Below, piece by piece: positions 43,101-49,965 of a stretch of 64,000 nt of DNA. The stretch's first letter is position 1. Every line of letters starts with the position of its first letter. The stretch is taken from positions 96,236,416 through 96,300,415 of the forward strand of contig NC_134840.1 in assembly GCF_965363235.1 (NCBI RefSeq), written 5' to 3'. This stretch comes from Mytilus galloprovincialis. Lineage: Eukaryota > Mollusca > Bivalvia > Mytilida > Mytilidae. Position numbers and translations under genes: made by a program. The notes beneath the pieces are model-generated. The model made no database searches, was not told where the DNA came from, and saw nothing but the letters and a program-made list of their open reading frames with translations.

Positions 43101-45092
43101 ACCCTAATAATATTATATCATTGTCATCAATTGAATTTTAGATAATTTGAAATGTTTTGTAGGTATTGGACAATCAAGCACAGCTACTACCAAAACTACA
43201 ACAGAACCAAAGACACAAACCACAACAGTAGGTAAAACAACACGTAGTACAACTAAACTTAAAACTAAACCTACCACAGCAAGTACAACATTGGTGTCTA
43301 CATCAAAGGATGCCAATGGTTCAATAGCTAACAGTAAGTATCAATGCTTTGATTTTTAAGCATTTAATATCAAAACGCTAAGATAAAGATAACAATGAGA
43401 AACAGACTGATCAAAATGAACAAGAATTCTAAGATAAACGCTCTCAAGATTTAAAACGTACAGAACTAATGGCTTAGAATAGAATGTCTGCTTTAAGAAT
43501 TTGACCATAAAAAACACCTGCTGTTCTTAAACGGCATTACCATGCCTTTAATTGCGTTCGCAAGATGCGATTCGTCTACAAAACATTCATCTTTTAGTGG
43601 AGCTAGAATAGAAAAAAATGTGAGTGTCAATTACAGAACAAGTCGAAGCGTATTATTATCGATGTGAACTGGTACTTAACAAGAACATTGATATAATGCC
43701 TTAAACAAATCAGTTGTATAAACATATCTCTTGATATGCTTGTGGATTATTTCAATTGTATCAATGATTCACGTTAATATCATTTACAATTTTGGTTCCT
43801 TTTATGGTAGAATAAATTCGTAAAATCAGCAAAAACAAGGCCTGGCAAAACATTCCATGTTAGCGAATGAGTATTTTGTAGAGGTGAAATTAATACTGTA
43901 AATTTTTTAAATGTAAAGGTGCTCAATTGCATGTCATATTGTAAAGGTGATTTACTGATTGCAGGCAGTTGTGCTTTGATGGTTTTGTAGATTTTCTTGA
44001 TGAAGTCAGCACTGAAGATCATTTTCCAATCAGCATTGTGGTATTATTATCAATTTAAAACGATTATTCATTCTAGCTTACAATACCAATGTTCCGATGA
44101 TTGCCAGTATTATTGGAGCCGTTATTGCAATTCTAGCACTTGTTGGAGCAGTGTTTGCTACTTATGCATTAATGAAGAGCATAAGGAAGTACGTAAGAAT
44201 TTTATTATCTTTATACATTCAAAAATGCATGAGATGCTGCCTTCAGCAGAAGCCAACACAAAATGGTTTAAAAGGTTGTAATAGGCGCAGTCAAGTATAA
44301 AAAGATAACACAAAAAAAAACATGTTATGGTAAGAATTATTGTCAATAAGACTGTTATCCTTAAATACTACAAACAGAAGAATGGGGTAATGGCAATATC
44401 ACCTTATGACCTTCAACATTGAGTGAAGCAATAAACCGCATCTTTTTAACAAATTATATGTAATAATTCAAATCAAAAAAGATCAATGAACTGATTTATC
44501 ATACAATAAAGAATACAAATCATATGGCAAACAGTAATCAACGACAACTTCCGGTTAACATGTTCTGGTTTGTTACAAGAACCTCAAGAATATAGCTGGA
44601 TTTAACACATTTTTGTTACGTCAACCTTCCCTCAACCCGGTGCAAAGATACAACAACACAACTTATATCAATTTTTTAATGAGACAAGATTCTTTGTCAT
44701 ATTCTTTTATGCTACTAAGGTTTATATGAAAGTAAAAAAAACATTGAATTCTTAAAAACTGTATTTGTAGACAACAACATATCATGCCAATTTGAATAGG
44801 TTTTTTTTTTTGTTAGTTGGACACATACACACAGGTAAGATAACCTGGAAACTTGTCATCAATGAAATTGCAACCAACGATGAGACACGCAAATAAAAAA
44901 ACAGAAAGCATTCCTGTTATCGTATGACCTTAAGGGGAATACATGTTGTTCCTAATATTTCTTTTTCTTACTGTTTTTAGACTTGAAACAAAGAAGCAAC
45001 GCAAGTCAGAAATCCCAAACTTGTATATGTATGACAGGGAACAAAATCAAGCTGTTACACAAATATATGGTAGACGAATAGATGTGTATTAA
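15954..45092 (+). CDS. Proprotein convertase-like membrane serine protease (PC-like gene 1), 16 coding exons
   Basis: Sixteen exons with GT-AG introns and matching phases join into 2172 bases, 723 residues plus stop. Order: signal peptide (about 1-18), prodomain ending in RKAR at 125-128, S8B catalytic domain (about 129-445), P domain (about 455-587), Thr/Ser/Lys-rich stalk (about 593-650), one membrane span (about 656-681) and a 41-residue tail. Catalytic residues are Asp169 (ILDDG), His206 (SHGT), Asn307 (WAAGNGG) and Ser378 (EGTSYAAP). Cysteines matching all three furin disulfides are present: 223/369, 314/343 and 462/488. By family knowledge it should cleave precursor proteins after basic residues in the secretory pathway as a type I membrane protein. 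It has no Cys-rich domain, so its layout recalls yeast Kex2. Pocket residues differ from furin, so specificity may be altered. A tandem paralogue follows at 52010. The start is the first ATG, directly before a hydrophobic leader. Confidence 0.92.
16324..16645 (+). repeat. Dispersed repeat family D copy
   Basis: Begins TATGCCCCATTTATGGGCAT, runs through a CGTCCGTTCGTTCATCCGTT-rich part and ends with GGGCATCCGTGTACT and GGACACAT. A shorter copy lies at 38478-38666. The word pair is, from memory, widespread in molluscs. No protein is encoded. The nearby open frame rich in VRSSVRS is a by-product of the CGTTCGTC motif. Confidence 0.8.
16882..17034 (+). repeat. Tandem repeat, 51-base unit, 3 copies
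   Basis: Three essentially identical 51-base units beginning ATATTCTTTTCATTATTAAA and ending GGAAACTAACCG, in intron 1 of gene 1. The near-perfect copies suggest recent expansion. Confidence 0.95.
17134..18085 (+). mobile_element. Penelope-like reverse transcriptase fragment with 3' tail
   Basis: The RT catalytic region is readable at about 17209-17455: GTNCAPLLADLFLYYYEADF, then the YIDDILSLNN active-site box and FGDYVERIYPIELEIKDT. Downstream frames show LEIDNEGRLKTKLYDKRDDF. The piece ends in a non-coding 3' tail of about 200 bases containing CTTACCCTTCCGGATCACCT, CACCCCTAGTTTTTTGG and GTATCTTTCGTCCCTCTTTT. That tail recurs alone elsewhere in the window. The fragment is 5'-truncated and frame-broken. 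Penelope-like is the best fit from memory. Confidence 0.7.
18086..19434. other. Intron 1 spacer
   Basis: No gene was seen. A fragment at about 18840-18890 repeats the CCTTCCGGAGCACCTGA part of the Penelope-like 3' tail. A family-B-like CCCGCTGCAAATGTTTGCAC segment lies at about 19358-19377. Confidence 0.5.
19435..19655 (+). repeat. Dispersed repeat family C copy
   Basis: Shares with 30420-30660 a block running from GACCGTTGGTTTTCCCGTTT through TTTTGGGGCC to GGAGAGTTGTCTCATTGGCA. A fragment of the same end lies at about 17080-17170. Non-coding. Confidence 0.8.
20548..21012 (+). repeat. Dispersed repeat family A, long copy
   Basis: Near full-length counterpart of the minus-strand copy at 6766-7322. 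It runs from TTCTTATAAATTCTATATAA to a GTATTTTTGTGATTTTACTTTTT-type end. It lies in intron 1 of gene 1. Confidence 0.8.
22528..22775 (+). repeat. Dispersed repeat family E copy
   Basis: Shares with 40120-40400 a roughly 250-base segment from GTGAATTATCATTGATATGG to the GAGTCTTTCGTTGACGAAAC motif and a CTGGTATC end. Minus-strand fragments with the CCAGACGCGCGTTT word lie at about 27055-27140 and 29265-29365. Confidence 0.75.
22840..22920 (+). repeat. Family A 3' fragment
   Basis: Only the end of family A (TCATGTGATTTTGCCATTTG to TTGATTTTACTTTTT) is present, about 130 bases before exon 2 of gene 1. Confidence 0.65.
23047..23163 (+). CDS. Gene 1 coding exon 2: prodomain
   Basis: Residues 75-113, phase 0 at both ends, between TTGTTCTAG and GTAAGAG. 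It contains LIGNTKYITAQIRQKKTKEV and the helix VLSTLREDSNIKVLRQ that ends a convertase prodomain. Same length as gene 2 exon 2. Confidence 0.9.
23415..24270 (+). repeat. Tandem array, unit about 150 bases, 5-6 copies
   Basis: CATTTGTACTAAATCTATAT recurs with small variants near 23457, 23558, 23709, 23859, 24010 and 24162. Each unit also carries a CTGACGTGCCTACTTGTCTC block and a CCTGTTTCTTAAATATGTTT block. The first interval is shortened to about 101 bases. It lies in intron 2 of gene 1. No coding sense was seen. Confidence 0.9.
25165..25445 (-). repeat. Dispersed repeat family B copy
   Basis: Minus-orientation copy in intron 2, recognised by AATGGGGAATGTGCCAAAGA, GAGGCGTCCTTCAGCTGGCC and CAGAGGCTCCTGACTTGGGA. 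Confidence 0.8.
25759..25839 (+). CDS. Gene 1 coding exon 3: prodomain cleavage site
   Basis: Residues 114-140, phase 0 at both ends, between TATTGCAG and GTATGGC. The sequence VKQEKAYVRKARTVDTEWPN contains RKAR, the predicted autocatalytic site. The mature enzyme would start at Thr129. NLWYL matches furin's QQWYL. Confidence 0.9.
26521..26649 (+). CDS. Gene 1 coding exon 4: catalytic Asp
   Basis: Residues 141-183, phase 0 at both ends, between TTTAAG and GTAAGT. It contains KAWAAGYSGKGITIAILDDG with the catalytic Asp169, and then TDHPDLAAN. By hand count 38 of 43 residues match gene 2. Confidence 0.93.
27660..27724 (+). CDS. Gene 1 coding exon 5: acidic calcium-site loop
   Basis: Residues 184-204 plus two bases of codon 205. 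The Asp-rich DRDVYDNDDDPTPTNGS aligns with furin's DVNDQDPDPQP calcium-binding region. It then reaches the catalytic His about six residues sooner than furin does. Splice sites are ATATAG and GTAACC. Confidence 0.9.
28150..28225 (+). repeat. Penelope-like 3' tail fragment
   Basis: The words GCCATGGCGTTGTCAGTTTA, ATTTATGAGTTTGACTGTCC and GGTATCTTTTGTCCCTCTTT match the extreme 3' end of the element at 17134-18085. It lies in intron 5. Confidence 0.75.
28532..28620 (+). CDS. Gene 1 coding exon 6: catalytic His
   Basis: Completes Ser205, then His206 in SHGTETSGFIGAIKDNNVC and on to VVGVAFKSTLL. It ends in phase 1. Thr210 stands where furin-type enzymes, and gene 2, have Cys (HGTxC). Cys223 matches the first disulfide cysteine of furin. 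Confidence 0.93.
29015..29214 (+). repeat. Tandem repeat, 40-base unit, 5 copies
   Basis: Five units of 40 bases, each containing AAGACCGACGATAACCCAAC and TCTTGTCGATATATAGTA. They alternate between GTAAGA and TTAAGA starts (units 1, 2 and 4 versus 3 and 5). The array is contiguous without spacers, so it is not a CRISPR. It lies in intron 6 of gene 1. Confidence 0.95.
29815..29987 (+). CDS. Gene 1 coding exon 7: S1/S4 pocket region
   Basis: Completes Gly235 and runs to residue 292, ending in phase 0. It contains TDSDEAQALTHYISKVDIYS (Glu249 aligns with furin Glu236) and SNSWGPDDGTGFNAP, the equivalent of furin's SWGPEDDGKTVDGP. Splice sites are TTTACAG and GTAAAT. Confidence 0.93.
30180..30372 (-). 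repeat. Dispersed repeat family A copy
   Basis: Minus-orientation copy with CATATTCCTGACTTGGTACA and CTAGCTAAACCTCTCACTTA, in intron 7 of gene 1. Confidence 0.75.
30420..30660 (+). repeat. Dispersed repeat family C copy
   Basis: Matches 19435-19655 from the GGCCGTTAGTTTTCTCGTTT block to GGAGAGTTGTTTCATTGCCA. It follows directly after a family A copy in intron 7. Confidence 0.8.
30661..34439. other. Remainder of intron 7, no gene seen
   Basis: About 3.8 kb of AT-rich intron. Short open frames (for example 31501-31770 minus and 33299-33499 plus) show no recognisable domain. No repeat of the families above was recognised here. Confidence 0.5.
34440..34643 (+). CDS. Gene 1 coding exon 8: oxyanion Asn and disulfide
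   Basis: Residues 293-360, phase 0 at both ends. GRNGKGVIYVWAAGNGG carries the oxyanion Asn307. Cys314 and Cys343 (in WYSEVCAP) match the furin 303-333 pair. Asp317 in CNADGY matches furin Asp306, but the middle Cys of the usual CNCDGY is Ala. Splice sites are TTCAAG and GTAAGT. Confidence 0.93.
35007..35110 (+). CDS. Gene 1 coding exon 9: catalytic Ser
   Basis: Residues 361-394 plus two bases of Asn395. A run of five Thr precedes PSGCKSEGVEGTSYAAPIAT, which carries Cys369 and the catalytic Ser378. The exon ends LTLEA, as in the family's LTLEAN. Splice sites are TTTTAG and GTAAGC. Confidence 0.93.
35560..35745 (+). repeat. Dispersed repeat family A copy
   Basis: Contains TTATTCCACCATTTTCTACT and AAGTCAGGAATATGACAGTT, in intron 9 of gene 1. 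Confidence 0.75.
35999..36108 (+). CDS. Gene 1 coding exon 10: end of catalytic domain
   Basis: Residues 395-431, ending in phase 1. PDLTWRDIQHLIVLTSNRND closely matches the family's LTWRDMQHLVVQTS. It continues DTYDAWSINGAKKE. Splice sites are TTCACAG and GTGAGT. Confidence 0.93.
36218..36428 (+). repeat. Dispersed repeat family A copy
   Basis: A good copy, from AACTGTCATCAAAGTGAGAG to TTTGTGATTTTACTTTTT, about 110 bases into intron 10. Confidence 0.8.
36691..36706. repeat. GC-rich 16-base palindrome CCCGCGACATCGCGGG
   Basis: Six-base perfect arms around ACAT, striking in AT-rich surroundings. It follows AACTAGAACACA. It probably marks the start of another interspersed element within 36.68-38.1 kb, where two related blocks containing GTCTGCCCTTCCA (near 37240 and 37678) suggest an internal duplication. 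Confidence 0.6.
38190..38405. repeat. Element with repeated ATCCCGAAATCCC motif
   Basis: Short variants of ATCCCGAAATCCCA occur several times across about 200 bases, mixed with GGTTTAAAAACA and AAGGTTAAAAACA. The stretch ends CCGGTTCCCAAAAAAGGTCC. It is non-coding and in intron 10. Confidence 0.75.
38478..38666 (+). repeat. Dispersed repeat family D, short copy
   Basis: Shares the TATGCCCCATTTATGGGCAT start and the GGCATCCGTGTACTATGGAC end with 16324-16645 but lacks the middle. Confidence 0.8.
39180..39297 (+). CDS. Gene 1 coding exon 11: catalytic/P-domain junction
   Basis: Completes Phe432, then runs to Ser470 and ends with two bases of Met471. SQVLGFGLMNAESMVSYGKN aligns with furin's SHSYGYGLLDAGAMVALAQN. 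Cys462 begins the P domain. Splice sites are TTCCAG and GTAAGT. Confidence 0.92.
39425..39700 (-). repeat. Penelope-like 3' tail copy
   Basis: Reverse complement of the tail at about 17820-18085. It has AGAGGGACGAAAGATACCAA, GACAACGCCATGGCTAAAAA, a CTAGGGGTGATCTCAGGTGC block and ATCCTGCTCCACATGTGGCA. In intron 11. The open frames here come from this repeat. Confidence 0.85.
40025..40530 (+). repeat. Penelope-like tail split by a family E insertion
   Basis: The left part (about 40025-40115: TGCGACCTACCGAATCAGAC, then CACATGAGCAACA) and the right part (about 40397-40530: GACCACCTCAGATAATCCC to GGTATCTTTTGCCTCTCTTT) are the two halves of the Penelope-like tail. A family E copy (about 40120-40400) lies between them. 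This dates family E activity after the tail's insertion. Confidence 0.7.
41181..41488 (+). CDS. Gene 1 coding exon 12: P domain
   Basis: The longest exon, residues 471-573 with split codons at both ends. It contains Cys488 (partner of Cys462), LEHVQVDITFSYSRFRGATQ, LYLVSPSGTISHLL, and NQTWTFMSVHFWKENPIGRW followed by HLEI, closely following furin's P-domain WAFMTTHSWDEDPSGEWVLEI. The RGD of furin is not kept. Splice sites are CTTACAG and GTAAAC. Confidence 0.93.
42037..42093 (+). CDS. Gene 1 coding exon 13: end of P domain
   Basis: Completes Val574, then TLNSWTLNFFGTSTDPWP to residue 592, phase 1 at the end. It matches furin's LTKFTLVLYGT. Splice sites are TTGTAG and GTAAGT. Confidence 0.9.
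42094..43162. other. Intron 13, no gene seen
   Basis: About 1.07 kb of AT-rich sequence with no recognised repeat or frame. Confidence 0.5.
43163..43333 (+). CDS. Gene 1 coding exon 14: Thr-rich stalk
   Basis: Residues 593-649. A low-complexity Thr/Ser/Lys/Pro stretch (for example TATTKTTTEPKTQTTTVGKT), the expected make-up of an O-glycosylated stalk between the P domain and the membrane, as in Kex2. Phase fits exons 13 and 15. The antisense open frame at 43113-43316 is its shadow. Confidence 0.85.
44077..44188 (+). CDS. Gene 1 coding exon 15: transmembrane segment
   Basis: Completes Thr650, then to Arg686 plus two bases. PMIASIIGAVIAILALVGAV and the FATYAL that follows form one hydrophobic span of about 26 residues, followed by basic KSIRK. 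The donor is GTACGT at 44189. The alternative GTAAGA at 44193 would break the frame of exon 16. Confidence 0.88.
44981..45092 (+). CDS. Gene 1 coding exon 16: cytoplasmic tail and stop
   Basis: Residues 687-723 and TAA at 45090-45092. The tail (LETKKQRKSEIPNLYMYDRE, then QNQAVTQIYGRRIDVY) is basic near the membrane and has four Tyr, but no clear YxxPhi or acidic-cluster sorting signal like furin's. The acceptor is TTTTTAG. Confidence 0.88.
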
Positions 45093-45274
45093 ACTAACTA
45101 AAAGCCACAAAGCTTAAAAATGTACATTGCCTTTGTGCATTGCCAGATAATCAGTAACAAATAATTCGAATTCATCAGAGAATTTATTCAGGATTAATTT
45201 GCATATTGCTATGTACGATCATCATGTATGATTCTTCAAGTACTCTGTTTACCTTCACATTTTATAAGACTTTA

Positions 45275-45488
45275 AAGTTTCTGAGCAGGATCTGCTTACC
45301 CTTTCGGAGCACCTGAGATCACCCCTAGTTTTTTGGTGGGGTTCGTGTTGTTTATTCTTTAGTTTTCTATGTTGTATCGTGTGTGCTGTTGTTTGTTTGT
45401 TCTTTTCATTTTTAGCCATGTCGTTGTCAGTTTGTTTTAGATTTATGAGTTTGACTGTCCCTTTGGTATCTTTCGTCCCTCTTTTGTA
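45275..45488 (+). repeat. Penelope-like 3' tail copy in the 3' flank of gene 1
   Basis: Clean copy from GAGCAGGATCTGCTTACCCT to GGTATCTTTCGTCCCTCTTT, starting about 180 bases after the gene 1 stop. It is probably inside the 3' untranslated region if the signal at 45543 is used. Confidence 0.85.
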
Positions 45489-45542
45489 TACTGATACTTC
45501 ATACACTAGACTATTTTTGGAAGAAAATGTCTTACTGTCATC

Positions 45543-45548
45543 AATAAA
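45543..45548 (+). promoter_or_regulatory. Candidate polyadenylation signal of gene 1
   Basis: AATAAA about 450 bases after the stop codon. A second AATAAA lies at 45837-45842. Which one is used, if either, cannot be told from sequence. Confidence 0.35.
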
Positions 45549-45967
45549 CTTTTATAGTAATTTTCTATTTGCAATACGTGTCTGAATATCGTTCTAAGTA
45601 TCAATCTTTGTAATAGGGAGTCACCTTGATTGAACTCTGAATGTAAGTTTTTACTTCTTTATTTATATGTTGACCCCTGTGATGTGTTTGTTAACGTCTA
45701 GATGTCATGATTTTTCTGTAGATCTCTTTCGTTGATCTCATGATTCTAGATGGTGTGTTTCTTGTGTAGCTATAGATGTCTTGAAATATATAAATAATGA
45801 CTACTGATGCAAAGTGACAACGTTTTTAAAAGCAAAAATAAAATGAAACCCTTCTACAATTTATTTGAAAAAAAAATAAAAAGTTGCATATGTAATATCC
45901 TACATTGAAATTAAAGGCTAAACCAAGTATATCAAAAAAGAAGTACATACAACTCAAATATATTGTG

Positions 45968-46135
45968 TTGTACAAGTTATTATTTTTTTCTCAACAAAAT
46001 TTGTACAAGTAATTCCTGGTACAACTATATTAGTACAGGTAATAACTGGTATGATGGCATCATACAAGTTATTACTCATACAAAGTTTTTGTACAAGTAA
46101 TTACCTGTACAAAATAATAAAATGTACACGACATA
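45968..46135. repeat. Cluster of GTACAAGTTATTA/GTAATTACCTGTAC motifs
   Basis: Variants of TGTACAAGTAATTACCTGTAC occur repeatedly in both orientations (near 45970, 46010, 46035, 46065 and 46090), giving a region rich in small palindromes. Origin unknown. Confidence 0.6.
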
Positions 46136-46679
46136 TATATATTTGTGATGCTATCTCATTTATGTACTTCACATTTCTATGTATTTAGACTTCATGACAT
46201 ATTTTGGTGATACGACTGGCGAATATTTATCCAACGGTCGACTCTTCTGATGGCATACACTATAACCATTTGCTGTCCTAAATTGAAGACTTGAATTTGA
46301 ACAAACGTGTGTTTTAAAATATGTTGTTTTTTTTATTTGTTTGATTGCAAATTTAAACCATAAATTGTATTTGTTTTTTTAAATATGTGTGTTTGTGTAT
46401 ATGATACATGGTATGATATACAAATATTGTTAAATATTTACATCGTATATTTTTTTTATCTTTTTTTATATCTTAATTTTTAATTTTTTTATATTTCTTC
46501 TTTTGTCTTTTTGTTATAATTGCTTTCTTATAAATATAACTTATGCATACTTGAAACTGTTTGTAAATATTCCCTTATATTGAACAAAGTAGCAAAATAA
46601 TAAATAAATTCGTGTTTTGTTGTCTTGTTAAAGTATTTTTGTGATTTGTAATTAAATTCACAAAAACAGTTAGACACCA

Positions 46680-47250
46680 TGATCAATCTTCATAGAAGCC
46701 TTGAAACGATACCAATATTTAGTCGGATCGACAGAATCATAAGACATGTAAATAGAAGTCATGACGTCAATTCAAGCTATTGGTATAATTGTTTTCTGCT
46801 AAACAGTAACTATTTATCAAAGACATCATGATAGAAAATACTAGCGCTGAATCAACTGGAAGATATTTACTCCATAACCAGGCGCTTATAAATATTGCTA
46901 CATTGAAAAAATGTTCCCAATTGGAGAGCTGAAGCCATCTGTATCGTTGAAACAAATGCTGTTCTCAAACGACCATCATTGTCATTTTCTAGATACAAGT
47001 CAAAATATGAGACAGACTTAATTCGTTTTATTATTCTTTCGCAACTCTAATATGAAGTTAAGCTGATATGAATAAAGGAACAAATCGACAGGATTAGGTG
47101 CACAGTTAGACGTAAGAATTCCGATCATTCTCGCAACGAAACAAATATGTTGTCCATCAAGAAATCATACATCTTGATAACATTTTAAAAAACGATATTT
47201 GAATAAGTGTTATCTATTGGCACAGGACAGTTTATCCAGCCCTTAAACTA
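46680..47250 (-). mobile_element. Degraded Penelope-like RT fragment
   Basis: On the minus strand, pieces resemble the copy at 17134-18085. NCAPNPVDLFLYSYQLNF corresponds to NCAPLLADLFLYYYEADF, YFDLYLENDNDGRLRT to the LEIDNEGRLKT region, and PGYGVNIFQLIQ to the PAYGVYI region. The frames are broken and it is inactive. Confidence 0.6.
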
Positions 47251-47771
47251 AATATTTGTTTCTCCAGTAGCCAATTTTTTTTTATGTCAGAATAAAACAG
47301 GACAAATTCTGACAATTTAATGTTTTGGAATGGAAAAAACCTTTGAAAGGTTATATAAGTCAAAATAAAAATACTATTGCTAGAGGAAAAGAAGAAAATT
47401 GTATGTGCCTAAATAGATCTTTGGAAGTTTTTTAGTATCTACATCTAATTCACACTGATTCTTGAGTAGGTAGTTTCACAATAACTCAGACATATCGTTT
47501 TAGTTGTTGATAAAATTGTTCACTTCGTACTACAATTTTTTTCCTTACAAAACCTAAACCCCGGCTATGATTGATGACAGAGTTGATAGCTATAGTTAGG
47601 GTTCCCTGTAGCACCTGACAGAACTAGTTTGTAAGGACATTTTTTTTAAATAAGATATCCAATGTAGTGAAAGAATATCTACTTCTTCCTCTGAATGAAA
47701 ATCAAAGAGAACCAGAATAGACAAATCTTTACTTGTTTTCACAATTTCTCCTATCGGTAAGCGTCATATAT

Positions 47772-47922
47772 AGACAATAACTGTTTAGTGTCTTTAAATA
47801 TCAGCTGTATTTGTACGAGGCTAGGAAACAAGGTGTATGCGAGCTTTTAGCGAGCTACTACACCCGTTTCGAGCCGAGTACAAATACAGCTGATATTTAA
47901 AGACACTAAACAGTTATTGTCT
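47772..47922. repeat. Perfect 45-base inverted repeat (hairpin)
   Basis: The arms at 47772-47816 and 47878-47922 are exact reverse complements, beginning AGACAATAACTGTTTAGTGT. They are separated by 61 bases that are themselves partly palindromic (GCGAGC...AGCGAGCT). It directly abuts the inverted-repeat element at 47920-48433. Confidence 0.93.
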
Positions 47923-48433
47923 TTATCCTGCAATTAATTCTGTATATTGTTTGTGTTTTGAAAGACACAAAAACTAACATATTTAGCATTTATTTTCGAT
48001 TTGTAATCCCTTGAGGCCCGCGTAGTAATATCAAAATCAAACATTACGCTGAAGACGGGTTCGCAAAAAAGAATCTCGAATGGTCAACAATAATACATCG
48101 CTCAAGGTGAATAATTATCTATTTTAACATAACAACTAATTTCAACAGTTAAAACGAATAACAAAACATTGTCAAATTTGAAACAGAAGTCTACGAGTTG
48201 TCCTACGCTTCAGACTTGACATTCACTAAACATGCATGCTGAAATTGACATGGTTGATTTTGTAACACAATCATACACATTCAATACACATTCTGAGGTC
48301 ACACAGGTTCAAACAATACTCAGTCCGGCAGTGGGCGGAGCTTTAAGCGATATCTGTATAGTATACAGATACAGCATAGCGATATCTGTAGGGCTGTATC
48401 TGTATAGTAGGACAGCCAATTGCAGGATAAAGA
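47920..48433. mobile_element. Candidate 0.5-kb inverted-repeat element
   Basis: Bounded by TCTTTATCCTGCAATT at the left and its exact reverse complement AATTGCAGGATAAAGA at the right (16 bases each). Near the right end are nested copies of GCGATATCTGTATAG and its palindromic partner ATACAGATAC. No coding capacity beyond a short chance frame. It is probably one compound element with the adjoining hairpin. Confidence 0.55.
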
Positions 48434-48514
48434 GGTATATGTTGAGTTTCAATGTGAATAATTCCACTATCAAACAATTTATGTAATGTGATTTACTATT
48501 TTGTACATAAAAAA

Positions 48515-48645
48515 ATGGACGATCTAAGTCAGGAATATGTCAGTTATCCATTCGTTTGGTGTGTTAGAGAGCTTTTGATTTTTCTACTTGGTTAGTGGCT
48601 TTCCGTTTTGAAATTTTCTCGGAGTTTTTGTTACTTTACTTTTTA
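48515..48645 (+). repeat. Family A fragment
   Basis: Contains AAGTCAGGAATATGTCAGTT, TCCATTCGTTTGGTGTGTTA and the GTTACTTTACTTTTTA end. Confidence 0.65.
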
Positions 48646-49012
48646 CACAGAATATCTATGTCATTTGGGATTATTTTATTTTTATCATAAGGCACCAACT
48701 TTGTCTTTAATGTAGGCATGCATCAAAATAGAGGTACAGCAGTATCACCGTGTCACAATCTCAATTAGAACAAAAACAAACAAATATCTGACAAAGAAGC
48801 ACAAAAAAGCATCTATCAAATCAAAAACCACATTTATTGTTTACTTACATATGTATTTTAAATCAACACATAAAGGATTGAAATAATTCATGTGACTGAA
48901 TGGCAATGTTCACATCAACTCTAGTGTAGAGCCGATTGTTTGACGTCAGAAAGTAAACGTCACATAGGAAGAGATGTAAGATAATTTTGTTGTTCAAAGT
49001 ATTTTTAAAGTT

Positions 49013-49090
49013 ATAATAGAACAGTAACATATTTGCATTATAATAGAACAATAACATAATGGCATTATAATAGAACAGTAACATAATGGG
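49013..49090. repeat. Short tandem repeat, about 29-base unit, 3 copies
   Basis: TTATAATAGAACAGTAACAT occurs three times with small variants. The antisense frame with repeated MLLFYYNA is a by-product. Confidence 0.85.
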
Positions 49091-49879
49091 GGAAAGGGGT
49101 TTTAAAGTACAGAGCAACGTCATATATACTAAAGAAACACACCAATATGTACAATCGGAAGGTTTGAACTTGAAGTCGTCAATTTAAATATGTTTTTAAT
49201 TGAAAATTAGTTGCAATTGCTGGGGTATAGATGAAAAAGATCATAGGTACATACTGGTCTTTAAAGCAGGAAAATATTTACGAAATATAAAATAGGCTTT
49301 ATTTGATCTATGACAATTTAAGCTATTTAAGATATATGCATTCAATATCATGAACATAGTTACCAATCATCGTGTTAATCAGTTAGAATGTATCATCGAT
49401 AGCTTTATAAGTTTACTATTTTCAACATGTTCAATGCTAGCTTTTGCATACTTTGTGATCAACGTAGTTTGAACATGAGATTCGCCTTATGCGAGTTGAA
49501 TAAATGTTCAAATAGAAGAATATGTTTCGGTCCGTAGATAAACTGTTCGTATAAAAGTCAAACAAATATACCAATTAATACTGCGTAATAGGCATTTAAA
49601 TGATGACAGACTGGAGGCTTCGAAAGGTTAGGAGTACCATGCATGCATACTCACTGTCTTTTAATTCACTTTGGGTACTATAAGAGTAAAAAATCGTTAT
49701 ATCAATTAAAATAGTTTTGATATGCCTTCAAAATTGTAAAGAATATGATTGAAGATATTCTGTTGTTATTATGAATTTTCAAGATTCCACATCTTAACAA
49801 TAGCATTCCTAAAATTTGCTGATATGTACATATATATATGTATGTCTGTAAGACTTCAATATAATATCTAAAAAACCAA

Positions 49880-49935
49880 ACAAAACAAGACGTACTCCTA
49901 TGCCAAAAAAAACAAAACAAGACGTACTCCTATGC
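49880..49935. repeat. Direct duplication, 32-base spacing
   Basis: ACAAAACAAGACGTACTCCT and the following ATG occur twice, immediately before the minisatellite. Confidence 0.85.
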
Positions 49936-49965
49936 AAATACAAAAAGGAGGAGGCCAATAACAAC

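Noticed and set aside
43113-43316. Hydrophobic minus-strand frame
   Set aside because: Antisense shadow of the Thr-rich stalk exon of gene 1; Thr codons read backwards give Val-rich sequence.
44189-44196. Alternative exon 15 donor GTAAGA at 44193
   Set aside because: It would leave exon 15 in phase 0 and put exon 16 out of frame. The GTACGT donor at 44189 keeps the tail open to its stop.
15954-45092. Gene 1 as a pseudogene, because of long introns and changed pocket residues
   Set aside because: All 16 exons keep frame and splice sites, and the catalytic residues and disulfide cysteines are intact.
48232-48486. 84-residue plus-strand frame
   Set aside because: Mostly inside the inverted-repeat element, with no homology recognised.
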